Of a stretch of 64,000 bases of DNA, positions 34,740 through 45,990 are shown one piece after another. This DNA is from Dermacentor variabilis (Eukaryota > Arthropoda > Arachnida > Ixodida > Ixodidae). How positions within the stretch are numbered: position 1 is the first letter of the stretch; each line of letters starts with the position of its first letter. Location: the NCBI RefSeq assembly GCF_050947875.1, contig NC_134569.1, positions 206,144,127 to 206,208,126 on the forward strand, read 5' to 3'. The position numbers and the translations under genes were made by a program. The notes beneath the pieces were generated by a model that had not been told where the DNA came from, did no database searches, and saw only the letters and a program-made list of their open reading frames with translations.

Positions 34740-37166
34740 CTAAAGGCCGGACTCGGAAGCAGTGTAGTAAGCCTTGAGCCTACTGACGTGCACGACATCA
34801 CTAGAGGCCAGAGTAGAGGACGAGGTTGAACGCACAGGAGCAATTTCGTACGTCATAGGCGTCACCTGGTGGAGCACGCAGTAGGGCCCTGTGTATCATG
34901 AAAGGAGCTTCTCTGAAAGTCCGATGTGACGAGAAAGCGACCACAGGAGCACGAGTGCACCAGGCAAAAACTGTACGTCACGGTGGTAGGCGTACTGATG
35001 CAGCTCAGTAGTTGGCGAGGCCGTTCGTCGATCACGGGCAAGCTGGTGTGCATGGTCGGCGAGGGCGATGGCGTCGCGCCCATACTTGCTTGTTGAGATC
35101 ACAGCAGGAGGAAGTGCCGTGTCTAGGGGCAAGGTCGGTTCGCGACCATACAATAGATAAAATGGAGAAAATCCGGCAGTGTCGTGCCGGGAATAATTGT
35201 ACGCAAATGTGACGTAAGGAAGGGCAATGTCCCAGTCGTGGTGGTCCTTGGAAACATACTTGGACAGCGTATCGGTAAGAGTACGGTTTAACCACTCTGT
35301 CGGGCCATTGGTTTGAGGATGGTATGAGGTAGTCAGCTTGTGTTGAATGGAGCAGGAATGCACAGTGTCGGCAATAACTTTCGAGAGGAAGTTATAAGCA
35401 GCTGTCACGGGGCGCCACGAAGTAAGATAATGTCACACAAGAGAAAGTCCGCGACATCAGTGGCGCAACTGGTAGAGAGAGCCCGCGTGATGGCGTATCG
35501 GGTGGCGTAATCAGTTGCGACGGCTACCCATTTGTTCCCAGAGGATGACGTGTGAAAGGGAACGAACGGTTCCACTGGGACGGTGATCGGCTGGAGATGA
35601 CTGGCAGGTAGCACCTGAGGTGTTTTTCGACGCTGGCAGGGATCACAAGCAGCAACATAGCATCGGAGGGAGCGAGCGAGACCACTAGAAGCGACGACGG
35701 ACGCAGTCGTACGTGACGGTTACCCCGAGATGTCCTGCAGTGGGTGTGTCATGCACTTCAAAGAGCACAGTCTGTCGTAGATGTTTTGGCACGACAAGAA
35801 GATCAGGGCCGTCAGGGAGGAAGTTCCTTCGGTACAGAATGCCGCCCTGGAGGACATATCGGCGAACGGATGCATCGGTAGGTGTAGAGCGCAGACGCTC
35901 GATGAGTGCTCGCAGCGATAGGTCTCAGTACTGCTCATCAGCGACGTTAGCGAAGGCAGAGACAAGAGAAAATGCCGTTGGCAGTACTACTGTCAGTGTC
36001 GTCAGGCTCGTCTACCGGGTAGCGAGACAGGCAGTCAGTGTCCTTGTGTAGTCGGCCAGATTTGTAGGTGTCAGAGTACGAATATTCTTGGAGGCGTAAG
36101 GCCCAGCTACTAAGTCTTCCTGTAGGATTTTTCAGTGAGCATAACCAGCAAAGCGCGTGATGGTCTGTGACAACGGAAAAGGTTCGGCCATATAAGTATG
36201 GGCGGAACTTCGCAACCGCCTAAACTAGGGCCAGACACTCACGCTCAGTAATAGAACAGTTGCGCTCCGCGGGTGAGAGGAGCCTGCTGGCGTAAGTGAT
36301 AACACGGTCGTGGCCACCCTGGCATTGTGCCAGTACTGCGCCAATTCCGTGACCGCTGGCACCAGTACGAACTTCGGTAGGCGCAGAAAGATCGAAATGA
36401 GCCAGAACGGGAGGCGTTGTGAGGAGTTCTATTAGATGCGAGAATGCAGAGGCCTCGTTGTTGCCCCACTGGAAAGGGGCGTCTTTTTTCAAAAGCTCGG
36501 TCAGTGGTCGTGCTATGGCCGCGAAATTTTTCACGAAACGGCGGAAGTACGAACAAAAGCCGATGAAGCTGCGCACATTGACACACTTCGGAATAGGGAA
36601 GTGCGTAACAGCATGGATCTTGCCTGGGTCCGGTTGCACTCCGTTCGCGTCAACGAGATGTCCAAGGACAGTAACTTGGCCAGGGCCGAATTGGCACTTC
36701 GATGCGTTGCGTTGCAGACCGGCTCGACGAAAAACGTCCAGGACTGCTGAGAGGTGCTCGAGGTGCGTAGGGAACGTTGGGGAGAATACTATAACGTTGT
36801 CCAAGTAGCACAGGCACGTTGGCCATTTGAAATTGTGGAGAAGGGAGTCCATCATGCGTTCAAAAGTGGCAGGGGTGTTACATAGACCAAACGGCATCAC
36901 TTTGATTTGATAAAGACCATCGGGTGTTACAAAAGCAGTCTTCTCGCGGTCGAGATCGTCCATGGCAATCTGCCAGTAGCCGGAGCGAAGGTCAAAACAG
37001 GAGAAATAGCGAGCACCATGGAGACAGTCGAGGGCGTCATCAATCCGAGGTAGGGGATACACATCCTTTTTGGTAACCCAGTCAAGGTGCCGATAATGCA
37101 CGAAAAAGCGCCATGATCCATCCTTCTTTTTTACCAGTACAACAGGTGATGCCCATAAACTACATG
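34740..37166 (-). pseudogene. Gypsy pol pseudogene (RT, RNase H, integrase)
   Basis: The RT frame (37101 down to 36220 and slightly upstream) has KKDVYPLPRIDDALDCL, FDLRSGYWQIAMDD and MPFGLCNTPATFERMMD. Its catalytic motif reads YLDN instead of YLDD: the AAC codon at 36796-36798 replaces an aspartate. The RNase H region reads RTGASGHGIGAVLAQ, where the family normally has TDASG, so that catalytic aspartate is also lost. The integrase is split. DYATRYAITRAL (35614-35405 frame) carries the first aspartate. A TGA stop near 35405 and an apparent short deletion join LLI to NFLSKV, removing the expected TDxG segment. NGPTEWLNRTL then supplies the glutamate. Several changes are C-to-T type at CpG. 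The copy is dead. Confidence 0.85.
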
Positions 37167-37685
37167 ACGGTAAAAAAATGCTGTTTTCATTTTGTGAACG
37201 CTGCCCTTACATTTTTGTTCGGCCTACATTCGAGGTAAGTTATTTTATTTTTTCTGGCTTCGGACATTCGGCGGTCGGCTTAGAATCGGGGTCGGCCTAG
37301 ATACGAGTAAATACGGTATTTACCATAAAAACCGGAATATAGATAGTGTTCTCCCCCTTAAAGAAAAACATTTAAGGAGGAATGCCCCCTTGATTTATAT
37401 AGCGGTCATTGGCACAAGTTATCTTGCCATCTGGGCACTATTGGACGAGGAAAAAAAAAACCAGGAAAAGCGTCGCCATTTTTGTTATTGTTGCTGCTGT
37501 TAACATGTAGACTGCATATATGTTGTGCAAATGTGCGTTAACTGCTGTCTCGGGGTGCAAATTTAACAGGTATTGGATTAAAAGGGTTTTGAAGCATTTT
37601 TTAAGTTGAGAAATGTGTTTCACGTAAAAATATACCATTTGAGAAATACTTCAGAGCAAGAAGTTATTTAACGCATTCAACTGAA

Positions 37686-38096
37686 GTGGAGTCATTGACA
37701 ATTCAAAGATCGCCTTTGATCCCCTCTGGAGTGCTCCCACTCCCCCTTCAACGCCTTACACTGCAAAGGCTATGGCAGAACAGGGCGTGCACAATGCTCC
37801 GCCAACTGAACGTCACTGTGGCGCGCAATTCAGATTTGATTTTGAATGCTCACATAGATGCCACTGCTTCCTATTTTGGTACCTACGAAGTGCCAAACCC
37901 TGAGGACATCCCTCAACTTGTGGTTAAGTTCACGATGTCTCATCCCTTTGCTGTGCTTCAGTGTGCTTCAGTCTCGATAATGCGATCACGCCTGGTAGAA
38001 ATTTTGGGATGCAAATTTTCGAAAAGTTCCTACCCAAGTTCATTAGTCTACAACATGGTAAAGTTTGGGTGCTGCAAACCACTTTTTTGGCCATAG
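37686..38096 (+). CDS. Unassigned 136-codon ORF
   Basis: This frame, with segments such as LQRLTLQRLWQNRACTMLRQ and EVPNPEDIPQLVVKF, is longer than most chance frames nearby and its composition is fairly protein-like. I do not recognise it and see no good acceptor or donor in phase with the host exons. It could be an exon of another gene, a fragment of an unrecognised mobile element, or chance. Confidence 0.2.
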   Translation: MESLTIQRSPLIPSGVLPLPLQRLTLQRLWQNRACTMLRQLNVTVARNSDLILNAHIDATASYFGTYEVPNPEDIPQLVVKFTMSHPFAVLQCASVSIMRSRLVEILGCKFSKSSYPSSLVYNMVKFGCCKPLFWP

Positions 38097-40479
38097 CAGA
38101 TGATACGGACAAATGGGCCACTTCATGATCCCCGTCCAAGCGGACGCAGAGGCGTCAGCACGACGGTAGCACCAGGCATAGGCCGTTGTCAGTCCGGCAG
38201 AGCGGTCGCGCAGATGCAACCATGGCAATCCTGTTGCCATGGAAACGTACGTCACTCAACCCCTGCACATAGCGCCCCCCCCCCCCATCTTTATCGCAAC
38301 ACACACATAAAAAAAGAAACTTTTGCTTTGTACTTTTTACAAAGCTTTCTTTATGTTTTCTTTACATTTCTATGCAATGATTTGGGACCATGCTGCTTGT
38401 TGGCCATTTTCAAAAGCATTGCAACTTTGTCAGGAGCCAGCAATCACACAGAACCCTGTCTTGATGTATCCGCAAGGTCAGCTGCATTAGTTTCCATGGA
38501 TAAGCCTATTATCTGTATTCCACACTCTCGCAAATGGCTGACATCCCTACATGCTGTCCATCCCACGAGGAAGATGTTTAGGTTGAGAACCTGCCCTGCG
38601 GCCCCTTTCTTCGCATATCTTCACCGCATCCGTTCTCTTTTGTTCTTTTTCCTGCCAGTCCCCTTCCGCAACACTGGCGCCATCGAAGTGTTGCCCTTTT
38701 CTTGTGCCTGGGGGACGCAGTGAGATGCTGGTGGCCGAAGTCAATGCAGAAGGGTGTAGGAGCTCTTCGGTTGTGCTGGCAGTTGCGTTCTGAACTTCAA
38801 TCAGTGCAGTTGGTGGAGGGGGTACGCGTGTGGCGGCGATGGGAGTGAGTCGGTACCCGCTCACTTCGTGGGCTTATCATTGTTGCTGATCCAGGTCACC
38901 AGTCCATTTCCAACACCGAGTCAGCTCCCATACACAAGAACCAGAAGATGGACAATCTGTTGGTCCGTGCAGAACTTTTCTTTTTCTTCTGTTTTTCATG
39001 TATGATTTCGGTTAGAACAGTATGCGCTGCGTTACACCATGCAAAGGCCTAGTCCTGCTTCCCCACATGGTGCAGGTAACCCATTCTTAGACTTCTATAA
39101 GACCACATTGTTTTCTTCTTTTTCGTGCATGTAATTCATTGTCTTCCATCTCATAGAATATTTCGTCGTCGTCTTTCCTTAATCTCGTGTACAGTGTATT
39201 TCTAAGCTCTTGTGTGATTTTGTTTTTCCTGTCGTGCGTTCCGATCTCTTTCCTTGTTCATATAATCTCGCTCTGTTGTTTTAATTAAGTGCTTTTTCTG
39301 TTCTCGAATATGCAAATACCCTTGTCCGCTTTGAGTTTATGTCATTCCTCCACGACATCGCCACACGTGCACCCCGCACAGCTCAATTTTTGAAACAAAA
39401 CGAATCTGTGATTCACCACTTGGATGCTCTTTAGGGCATTGCTGACGGAAGCGTCAAGTAGAAGCCTATAAAACTTTGCTGAGGACTGGTCGTAGGTCTT
39501 TGTCTTACCAAGCACATCACACATGCCTCCCATAGTCTTCAGTGCCCGATGACAGTTTGAAATTTTTCTGCTTTTGCATCCATCAGATTGGATGATACGA
39601 AATAGCTTCACCGCCGCAAAGAAAATAAACATATTCTCTTGACTTGGGCAAATCATGGCCTTATCACCATCGTGCAACAGCGAGGACACAGCAACAAAAG
39701 ACACTCGAAATAATTAGGCATTTCTTGAAATATCAGCCTTGTGGCATGCGAAGTGGGCGAAACAAGAGTGCCAGTTATTGAAATCCACATCAGCCAATAG
39801 GAGCGCTCTCTGCACACCACATGACTACAGTAACAAATTGTGATGCTGCCTTTTCCTTTTTGAGCTCACTTTTATTTATTTATTTTTTCTTCCTTTTCTT
39901 CCTTGGAAAAATATGGCGCTGCAGCCATCTGATGCTCTGATCTCTCGTGGCTACGGCGCTGCGTGAATGGAAAGCCATGCAATTATCAGTGCAAAGCCCA
40001 GTTTTCTTCCAGATTTCGAAGACCACAAGCTAACAAAGTGCAAGTTTCTGAAATTCTGCTGCAAACTTCTTGGTAATATTTTGCCATGAGATAAAGAATG
40101 GTCTTAGGATTATGAAGAGAAATAAATGAAAATACTGAAAATTTAGCAAAGTCAGCAATTTTGAAATTGTTTTATGTTCTTAGGTGATACGAATTTTGGC
40201 TGATACGACTGTTGTGCACCATCCTGAGAGAGTCATATCGCCGACATTCTACTGTAGATAGCTATGTGCAGCTCTGTTTTCTCGCACCGATTGGAAAGTA
40301 GCACATTTCCTTCTGAACTTATTTCTGAGGCAATCACACTTTCTGAAGGAGGTCAAATGAAACGTCTTTACGTTCGCTCGTATGAGTATGTTGGCAGCGC
40401 TCATGTAGTGTAAGTGATGCATGAGAGTCACTTTGAAAGAATTCCTAATGTAACGACGCTCGACCATGATGGCGACACA
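38097..40479. other. Intronic repeats, unclassified
   Basis: Includes a C run near 38275-38285. A 120-codon minus ORF at 39342-39704 (CRALKTMGGMCDVLGKTK-like text) has no recognised motif. The end near 40190-40256 (TGATACGACTGTTGTGCACC ... CATTCTACTGTA) looks like the right end of a TA-flanked element. I could not delimit its left end. Confidence 0.35.
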
Positions 40480-40850
40480 CCTCGAAGGTGTGCAGCTCGG
40501 GAAGCAGACAACCTGGCCAGTCAGATGTTGGCGCTAGGACCGATTCGCCAAATGCCTGGAGCCAGTCACCCTCAGAGACGTCTTGGAGCATGTGGTTGTC
40601 ACTTGTACTCAGTAAGCCTGAGCGAGCGGGCTCATCATGGCACCCTTTGGTGGACGCAGTATCTACGCTACGTATCAGACTCGGCTACATGCAGCTGTGT
40701 GCAATGTTTTCTATCTGCACAACAGAGATGGAATGCGCGCTCGCAGTCATGTGCTCTACTCTGGCCGTGCTATGTGGTGTGAACCATCAATGTCCTGCAC
40801 CAGCTTGATCAGCCGATAGTAGCCATATGCAAATTGCTATTGAAGCTGTA
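40480..40850 (+). repeat. Interspersed repeat family Q, copy 2
   Basis: The tail CACCAGCTTGATCAGCCGAT followed by AGTAGCCATATGCAAATTGC parallels the copy at 18500-18850 in order and sequence. The 5' two-thirds is more diverged. No coding function is assigned. Confidence 0.5.
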
Positions 40851-41189
40851 ACTAGATCAATATGAACTGATGTCTGCCAAGGCATCTAGCCAGGATCGGG
40901 CAAGAGTGACCACGTGCTGGCAAACGTATGTGTGGTTCGGTTGTTGAGCATTCAGAACTAACCAAAACTAGCGACACCCGACAACTACGTTGCCGATAAT
41001 CAGTGAGGCCAAAGTTTAATTCCTACGCAGATGGCCACGGCCAAGCGTGAGCAGACAATATTCTGGTTCTTTCGGAAGTCCGTACTTCTATCAAAATTCG
41101 ATATGCAGATCTTCGCTTACTCCAGTGTGTCTATTAAACTGCTTCAATAAATATACACAATAACAGTAAGATGAAACGCAGCGCTCCAA

Positions 41190-41620
41190 ACACACTTCTT
41201 GGTTAATTTCAACTATCAGCCAATAGCAGTCATCCATGGAAATCTTTCATATGACAACATTTGATGGCCGCAGGCAGCTTCAAAGTGGGTGAGGAGAAGG
41301 CCCCATCTGAAAAGAGAGTATTTGAACAAAAAGGTGATTTGTCACTTTGCTTGTGAGCTCCACACGCCACACACGACTGCAAAATTTGGCTGAGATCTTC
41401 ACAGCATCGTATGCAATCCACGGCCTGTGCTTTTTGACCAAGCCCGAGGTGTGGTTCAGGACCTTTTTAACTTTAGTGCTGGATTCGAAAACGGTGTGTA
41501 AGAATATGCAAAGGGGAGTAGGAGCATGGCGGTATTTCACCATTTCATTTTCTCAAACAGAAAGCAAAACTATGCAACCACAGTGGTTGCAACTGTTCGC
41601 TTAAAACGTTGTTCTGCGGC
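41190..41620 (-). repeat. Interspersed repeat family R, copy 2
   Basis: The reverse complement around 41400-41480 parallels 27960-28050 (CCTGAACCACACCTCGGGCT against CCTTGAACCACGTCTCTGGC). Its outer segment near 41215 (CAGCCAATAGCAGTCATCC) recalls the CTGATTGGCTGACTTG-type text near 28180 in the opposite sense. It is probably a SINE or MITE family. Boundaries are approximate. Confidence 0.45.
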
Positions 41621-42436
41621 TGCTGCACTTTTCATACTGGACTTGAAGACACCGTGGGGAAACTTATTCGCTAGCATTGTATGCGAGTTCTCCCGATAGG
41701 GGGTAGACTCAGTTCATTGCAAAGGCAGTTGAATTTGCTTCACATAAGAAAAAGGCTTGACTTTTTGCCGAAAGAATGGCATCTGCAGAAGTGAATGAAC
41801 TTTAGTGCTTTGTAATAAAAGTGCGGTGCGGAATACAGAATAACAAATCGGCGCGCAGAAGAGAGTTCTAGTCGACCACCGCAGTCTGCCAACACGACAC
41901 AAAAAAACCTAAAGCTGCCAGCAACAGGAGACCACCAAAATTACTGAATGGCCAGCAGTCACACGAGGAAGCCTGCAGTTCTCCTGCAGTGATCGCCAAA
42001 GAGCACCTCGTGGCACAGTGTGTGCCACTCATCGCACGATGGCACCATTGCGCACGCCTAGTCCTGCATAACAAAATCCTTGGATATCACCGACAATGTT
42101 CTGTAGGATGACATAACTGACTTGCGGTCGTGCCCGAATGAGCATCCTGACGGTTCAAGTGCAGTTTTTGCTTCTGATGACAAAAGAGCGTATGTATCAA
42201 ATAAAGTATGTTCTATACTTATCGCATTGAAATACATATATATATGTATATAAATATTTTTTTTTTTTCATTTTTACCTCAAAGCCAAAGGTCAACCTAT
42301 ATTCTGCATCAACCTACATTCGAGTTTTCACAGTATTTTGCACATGTGTGTTGATCCACTTTGTCTTGTCAAAGCAGTAACAAATAATTTCAAAGTTTAG
42401 AAGGCGGCATCATTCAGTCACTTGTACACACATATA
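41621..42436. other. Intronic DNA with an AT microsatellite
   Basis: A TATATATATGTATATA-type tract and a T run lie at about 42232-42268. AACCTACATTCGAGTTTTCACAG near 42308 resembles a pogo-type element end without a clear partner. Nothing else is supported. Confidence 0.4.
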
Positions 42437-43189
42437 CCATATGGACTCGTATGTAAGCAGCCCCCATGTACAGCCCGCACACCCCACGTTCATGCACAAA
42501 CTTTTTTGTAAGCGCGCTTAGTCCCACAAAATGCTACAAGATGGCGCCAGTTAGTTTTTTCCATGTAGCCCATCTTGTGCTCAACAGCTTTAGAGGGCAC
42601 CTAACAGACCGAGTTGAGGCGCAGCTGGCCGACTGCTGAACGGACTTGGCCATAATTCCTGGCGGTTTGAAAATCGTGCTGCAACCACTTGATGTTTATG
42701 TAAACCAGTCGTTCAAGACAGAATTTCGGCAGTGCTACACCAAGTGAATGGCTGTGGGCAACCACGAAACAACTCCTACAGGGCGACTGAAGCGAGCGTC
42801 TCTTCAGCAAGTGTGCGGTTGGATTCTGGACGCGGGGCATTCCATGTCAGTGAACACCATTGGAAAGAGCTTTAGAGTCGCAGGGCTATCAAACGCCATG
42901 GACGGCACAGAAGACGACCATCTTTTGGAGCACACCGATGAAGCGAGCTCATCCGACAGTATTGAGAGTGCCGATGAGCTGAGCTCGTCCGAGAGTGATT
43001 AGCTTGAAAGCAGCGATAAATAGTAAAATGAAATGTTAATATCTGTCACCAGTTCTTTTTATTATCTGACGCAGTTGTCGCACTGGCAGTACAGTATGTT
43101 AATGTATAGCTATGGGCCTGATTCATGTGTAACCCACACCTGAAAGAATTCAATGAAAGAAAGTGTGTCCTATATACGAGCACATGCGG
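42437..43189. mobile_element. Pogo-type element carrying a transposase C-terminus
   Basis: The left end (CATATGGACTCGTATGTAAG) and the right end (CTATATACGAGCACATGCGG) are imperfect inverted repeats. TA lies outside each (42435-42436 and 43190-43191). The interior contains the C-terminal part of a pogo/POGK-like transposase. The element looks like an internally deleted derivative of an autonomous copy. Confidence 0.6.
42590..43002 (+). pseudogene. Pogo/POGK-like transposase C-terminal fragment
   Basis: The upstream frame reads DLAIIPGGLKIVLQPLDVYV, containing the PLDV that corresponds to the third catalytic aspartate region, then NQSFKTEFRQCY. A TGA at about 42745 interrupts. The downstream 84-codon frame has RASLQQVCGWILDAGHS, SFRVAGLSNAMDGTEDD and a serine/acid-rich tail (EASSSDSIESADELSSSES). 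The first two catalytic aspartates and the DNA-binding part are missing. The assignment is by motif memory. Confidence 0.7.
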
Positions 43190-43191
43190 TA

Positions 43192-44639
43192 TCTTTGACC
43201 AAGTTGTAAAGGCTCTGTGAGTGGCTGACATCGAACCGCAGCACCTTGCAAACAGACATCAGCACAGCTTCATGGCATCTCGTGGCATTGGCAAGCTTCT
43301 GTTATGTTCAGCCTAGTTCAGCACATTGCTGGGTGAAAGGCAGGCATTAATGTAAGCCAGAAACATGCCAGCTATTGTCCTGAGGTCCCACTGAGGCCAA
43401 AAAACTTTGTTGAATATGAGCTTTTACTTCTTCATGAATCATCGCTTTCTTCTATAGTACTTCACAGTAGCTCATCACATCTCAAATGCCAAGGAACTTG
43501 GAGTGAGGGAAAAAAATAAAGAAAAGAACTGTCTTGGCTGCTCAGGAAATTGCTCAACACACTTAATTAAAGCCCCTTTGATTACAGCTTGTCCGTGGGG
43601 ATTGCATATGCTCGGTCTTCTTTGGCACACTACAGAGTGGTGGTGTGTGATAACTTCGCTGAATGGTAAAGTCGCTGATATCATGCAGCTGAATTGCAAC
43701 GGTAGGCATGCAAAAAAGTTACGTAGAGGGAGAGCACAAGAACATTTCATTGCACTAGCTGCTGCTTGCTTAATTATGTAATGTAGCACACTGGCACCAC
43801 CACCAAGAGATACACACAGACGCACTCCTTCGGCGCAACTAACAACTTCCCTCGGAAGGCAGCAAATACATGTGCGCATCTTTGTCAAGTCTTTAGATTT
43901 TTCATTGTGATGGACCGAGTGTTTTTTTATCGGTAAACTGGTGGTTTTAAGTCAATAAAAGAGTTACTTTATCTAATAGTTTTGTTGTACTTGTAGGACA
44001 ATGAAAGACGTGTGTCACAGTATTATTATTTATCATGAAACATGTGGAATGTCTTTCATTTACCAGTTTCTTTCAGGAAGCAAAGCTTTTAACCTTGATG
44101 TACAAGAAGACGGCTTTTCTGTACCATATGTTATGTATTGGAAAAAAAATACACCTTCATGCCATTCACTGCCTCGGCATCATTTATTTTTTACACCATG
44201 GTGGGCCTTGGTGACTTTCGTCTAAAAGCCTGCGTAAATGAAAAGTAACTCATCTCCCTCACCCTTAAACTTGAATTTTTCGTGGTGGATCTTGCTTAAC
44301 CATGTTTAGATGGTAGAATGTGCCTGCTTTGTGTATAATAAATCACAACTATGGACAGCACGCAATCACCTGTCACACAGTGGCTTGGTGACAGTTGTGG
44401 TCCTTCTGCTATTTGTGAGGTTTGCAGGTTTGGTTCCTAGGCATAGCTGCCGCATCCTGACGCAGGCCGCATGCGAAAACACTTGTCGCTGAGCTTTGGG
44501 TGCACATATAGAGCCTGGGTGGTCAGAATTAATCCGAAGCCATTTTCACTATGGGTGTCTCTCGTAGCCCCTGTGTTGATTTGAATTGTAAAACCCTATA
44601 AATCACCAATCATTGTTTTCTGCGGTGATGCAGCATTGA
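43192..44639. other. Intronic DNA, nothing supported
   Basis: No element ends, SINE boxes or exon signals that I can defend. The minus frame at 43475-43888 is open for 137 codons but shows no motif. Confidence 0.35.
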
Positions 44640-45105
44640 CAGCGTATCTGTCGCTATCAAAGAACAGCAGCTAAGGATGCAGAACAATCGGTAGTGCTAT
44701 TGGTATTATCTACAGTACGGTCATTATCAAACTATCAATAGCACACTATCAATAGTGCAAAATTACATGAATTACCATACATAAACACTATAACATAAAC
44801 TTGGCGACATTTCCTCTTCATGTTGCTGATTGGGTATGCTTTCCTGTTCCCAGTAGCATAAACGTGTTACTGATAGAGAGTTATTGCAAAGCTATTGATT
44901 GCACTATCAATAGCAAACTATCACAATGCTATCTATATTTTTGTTATACCATCAGTAGCTTCATAGTGAAACATTGTAATACATAATCTGTAGAAACTGA
45001 TAGTTTTTTAAGCTATCAGTAGTCTTATGCCATCAACAGTGTAATAGTACTATCAGTAAATTGACTATTGATAGTACTGATATTTTTTTACACTATCTTT
45101 AGTTT
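44640..45105. repeat. Cluster of degenerate CTATCAATAG motifs in both orientations
   Basis: Exact CTATCAATAG occurs at 44732-44741, 44746-44755 and 44904-44913. Its inverse CTATTGATAG is at 45065-45074, CTATCAGTAG at 45013-45022, and about six more near-matches lie between. Spacing is irregular (tens of bases), so it is not a simple tandem array. No coding potential. Confidence 0.7.
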
Positions 45106-45315
45106 TAAAAAAACATTGAATATTGTCATTAGTCAACTTACTTATAGTTTTGCATCACTAATAAGGGTGCTGCTTATTACGTGTAATGCAAAGCAGCTCC
45201 ACATTCCATCATCTCCACAGCAAACCTTTTGTCATGCTTGGACAGATAGCACCAGTGTCCCCTTTGCTGAAGAATTAACCTTTTTTTGATACAGTATCCC
45301 ACAAATGACGTGCTC

Positions 45316-45990
45316 AGTAGATTTCCGTAAATTCTACTCCAGTTAACACGACTTTTCGGTTAATTTGATCCCCAACCAAGGTCCCGGCCTACACCCTTGC
45401 ATTTCTATGGGCCCAAACTTTCGTTGTTTCGATTCTAAAATTGGCCTTCGCCGAATAATTCAAGCTTGACCAGTCAGTACGTACGCGCCTGACCCCTATG
45501 GTGACCCCAATAGCGACCCCTTTAGTGGCAGTGCTCGTCTCGTCGGAGCTTAGGGTACGGCGAGCCTGTTTAAGGACGTCATCTCCCGTCAAAAACATCC
45601 ATTTATGGCCTGCCCTAGGAATATTTTCAACAATAACCAGAGATGACAATGTCTGATTACGGTATTTACCCGGTTTTAAGGCCCATATTTATTCATTTTT
45701 TTCAAGAAATTTGGGCCGAAAGTCGCCTGCACGGTGCAGTCAAATGCAAAAGCCAAAACCGCCTTCGCGGTGGGCGTATACTTTACCGCATAACACTAAT
45801 GTTATGTGGTGAAGCTGACTTTAGAAAACCGGCCGCCATTGTGCATCACATGCGTAACCCTTTCCGATTTTTCTTGCTGAAAAATCGGGATCGCGTTGCA
45901 TTTCAACGTTGCTCAGGAGCTTTAGTGTCAATTATGTGTTGCTTTATACTTTGTACACATAAAAAGGTGGCGCGCATTGGGTTCAGGGGC
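45316..45990 (+). repeat. Interspersed repeat family P, copy 2
   Basis: The start CAGTAGATTTCCGTAAATTC, the central CATTTCTATGGGCCCAAACT, GACCAGTCAGTACGTACGCG and the later TTGGGCCGAAAGTCGCCTG run in the same order as 505-1170. An apparent long plus-strand frame (from 45643) is read through the repeat and is not considered a gene. Confidence 0.6.

Larger units (their letters stand above)
34548..37166 (-). mobile_element. Gypsy-type LTR retrotransposon fragment, 5'-truncated
   Basis: On the minus strand the order is reverse transcriptase, RNase H, integrase, 3' non-coding and part of a 3' LTR. This is the Gypsy/Metaviridae order. The upstream gag, protease and 5' LTR are missing: recognisable RT sequence (ending SPVVLVKKKDGSW) stops abruptly at about 37166. 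It lies between exons 5 and 6 in antisense orientation to the host gene. Confidence 0.85.
33965..37316. mobile_element. Pogo-type element apparently split by a Gypsy insertion
   Basis: The left end at 33965 reads CCACATTTATTCGAATCTAG. The right end near 37316 is its imperfect inverse (CCTAGATACGAGTAAATACG), each with TA outside (33963-33964 and 37317-37318). The left part up to about 34545 carries a segment resembling a pogo/POGK-type transposase N-terminus (AATTCATCGATG-region; VIGGGNWRSFLHLPQRGDG). The centre, 34548-37166, is a Gypsy fragment. Nesting is inferred from the paired ends; the two halves could instead come from separate copies. Confidence 0.45.

Noticed and set aside
38100..38723. 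207-codon plus-strand frame
   Set aside because: Contains a C homopolymer and low-complexity text, with no recognisable domain or exon signals. Probably chance.
39342..39704. 120-codon minus-strand ORF as a gene
   Set aside because: No recognised motif, no splice sites in phase, and it lies in a repeat-rich stretch with a possible element end near 40256.
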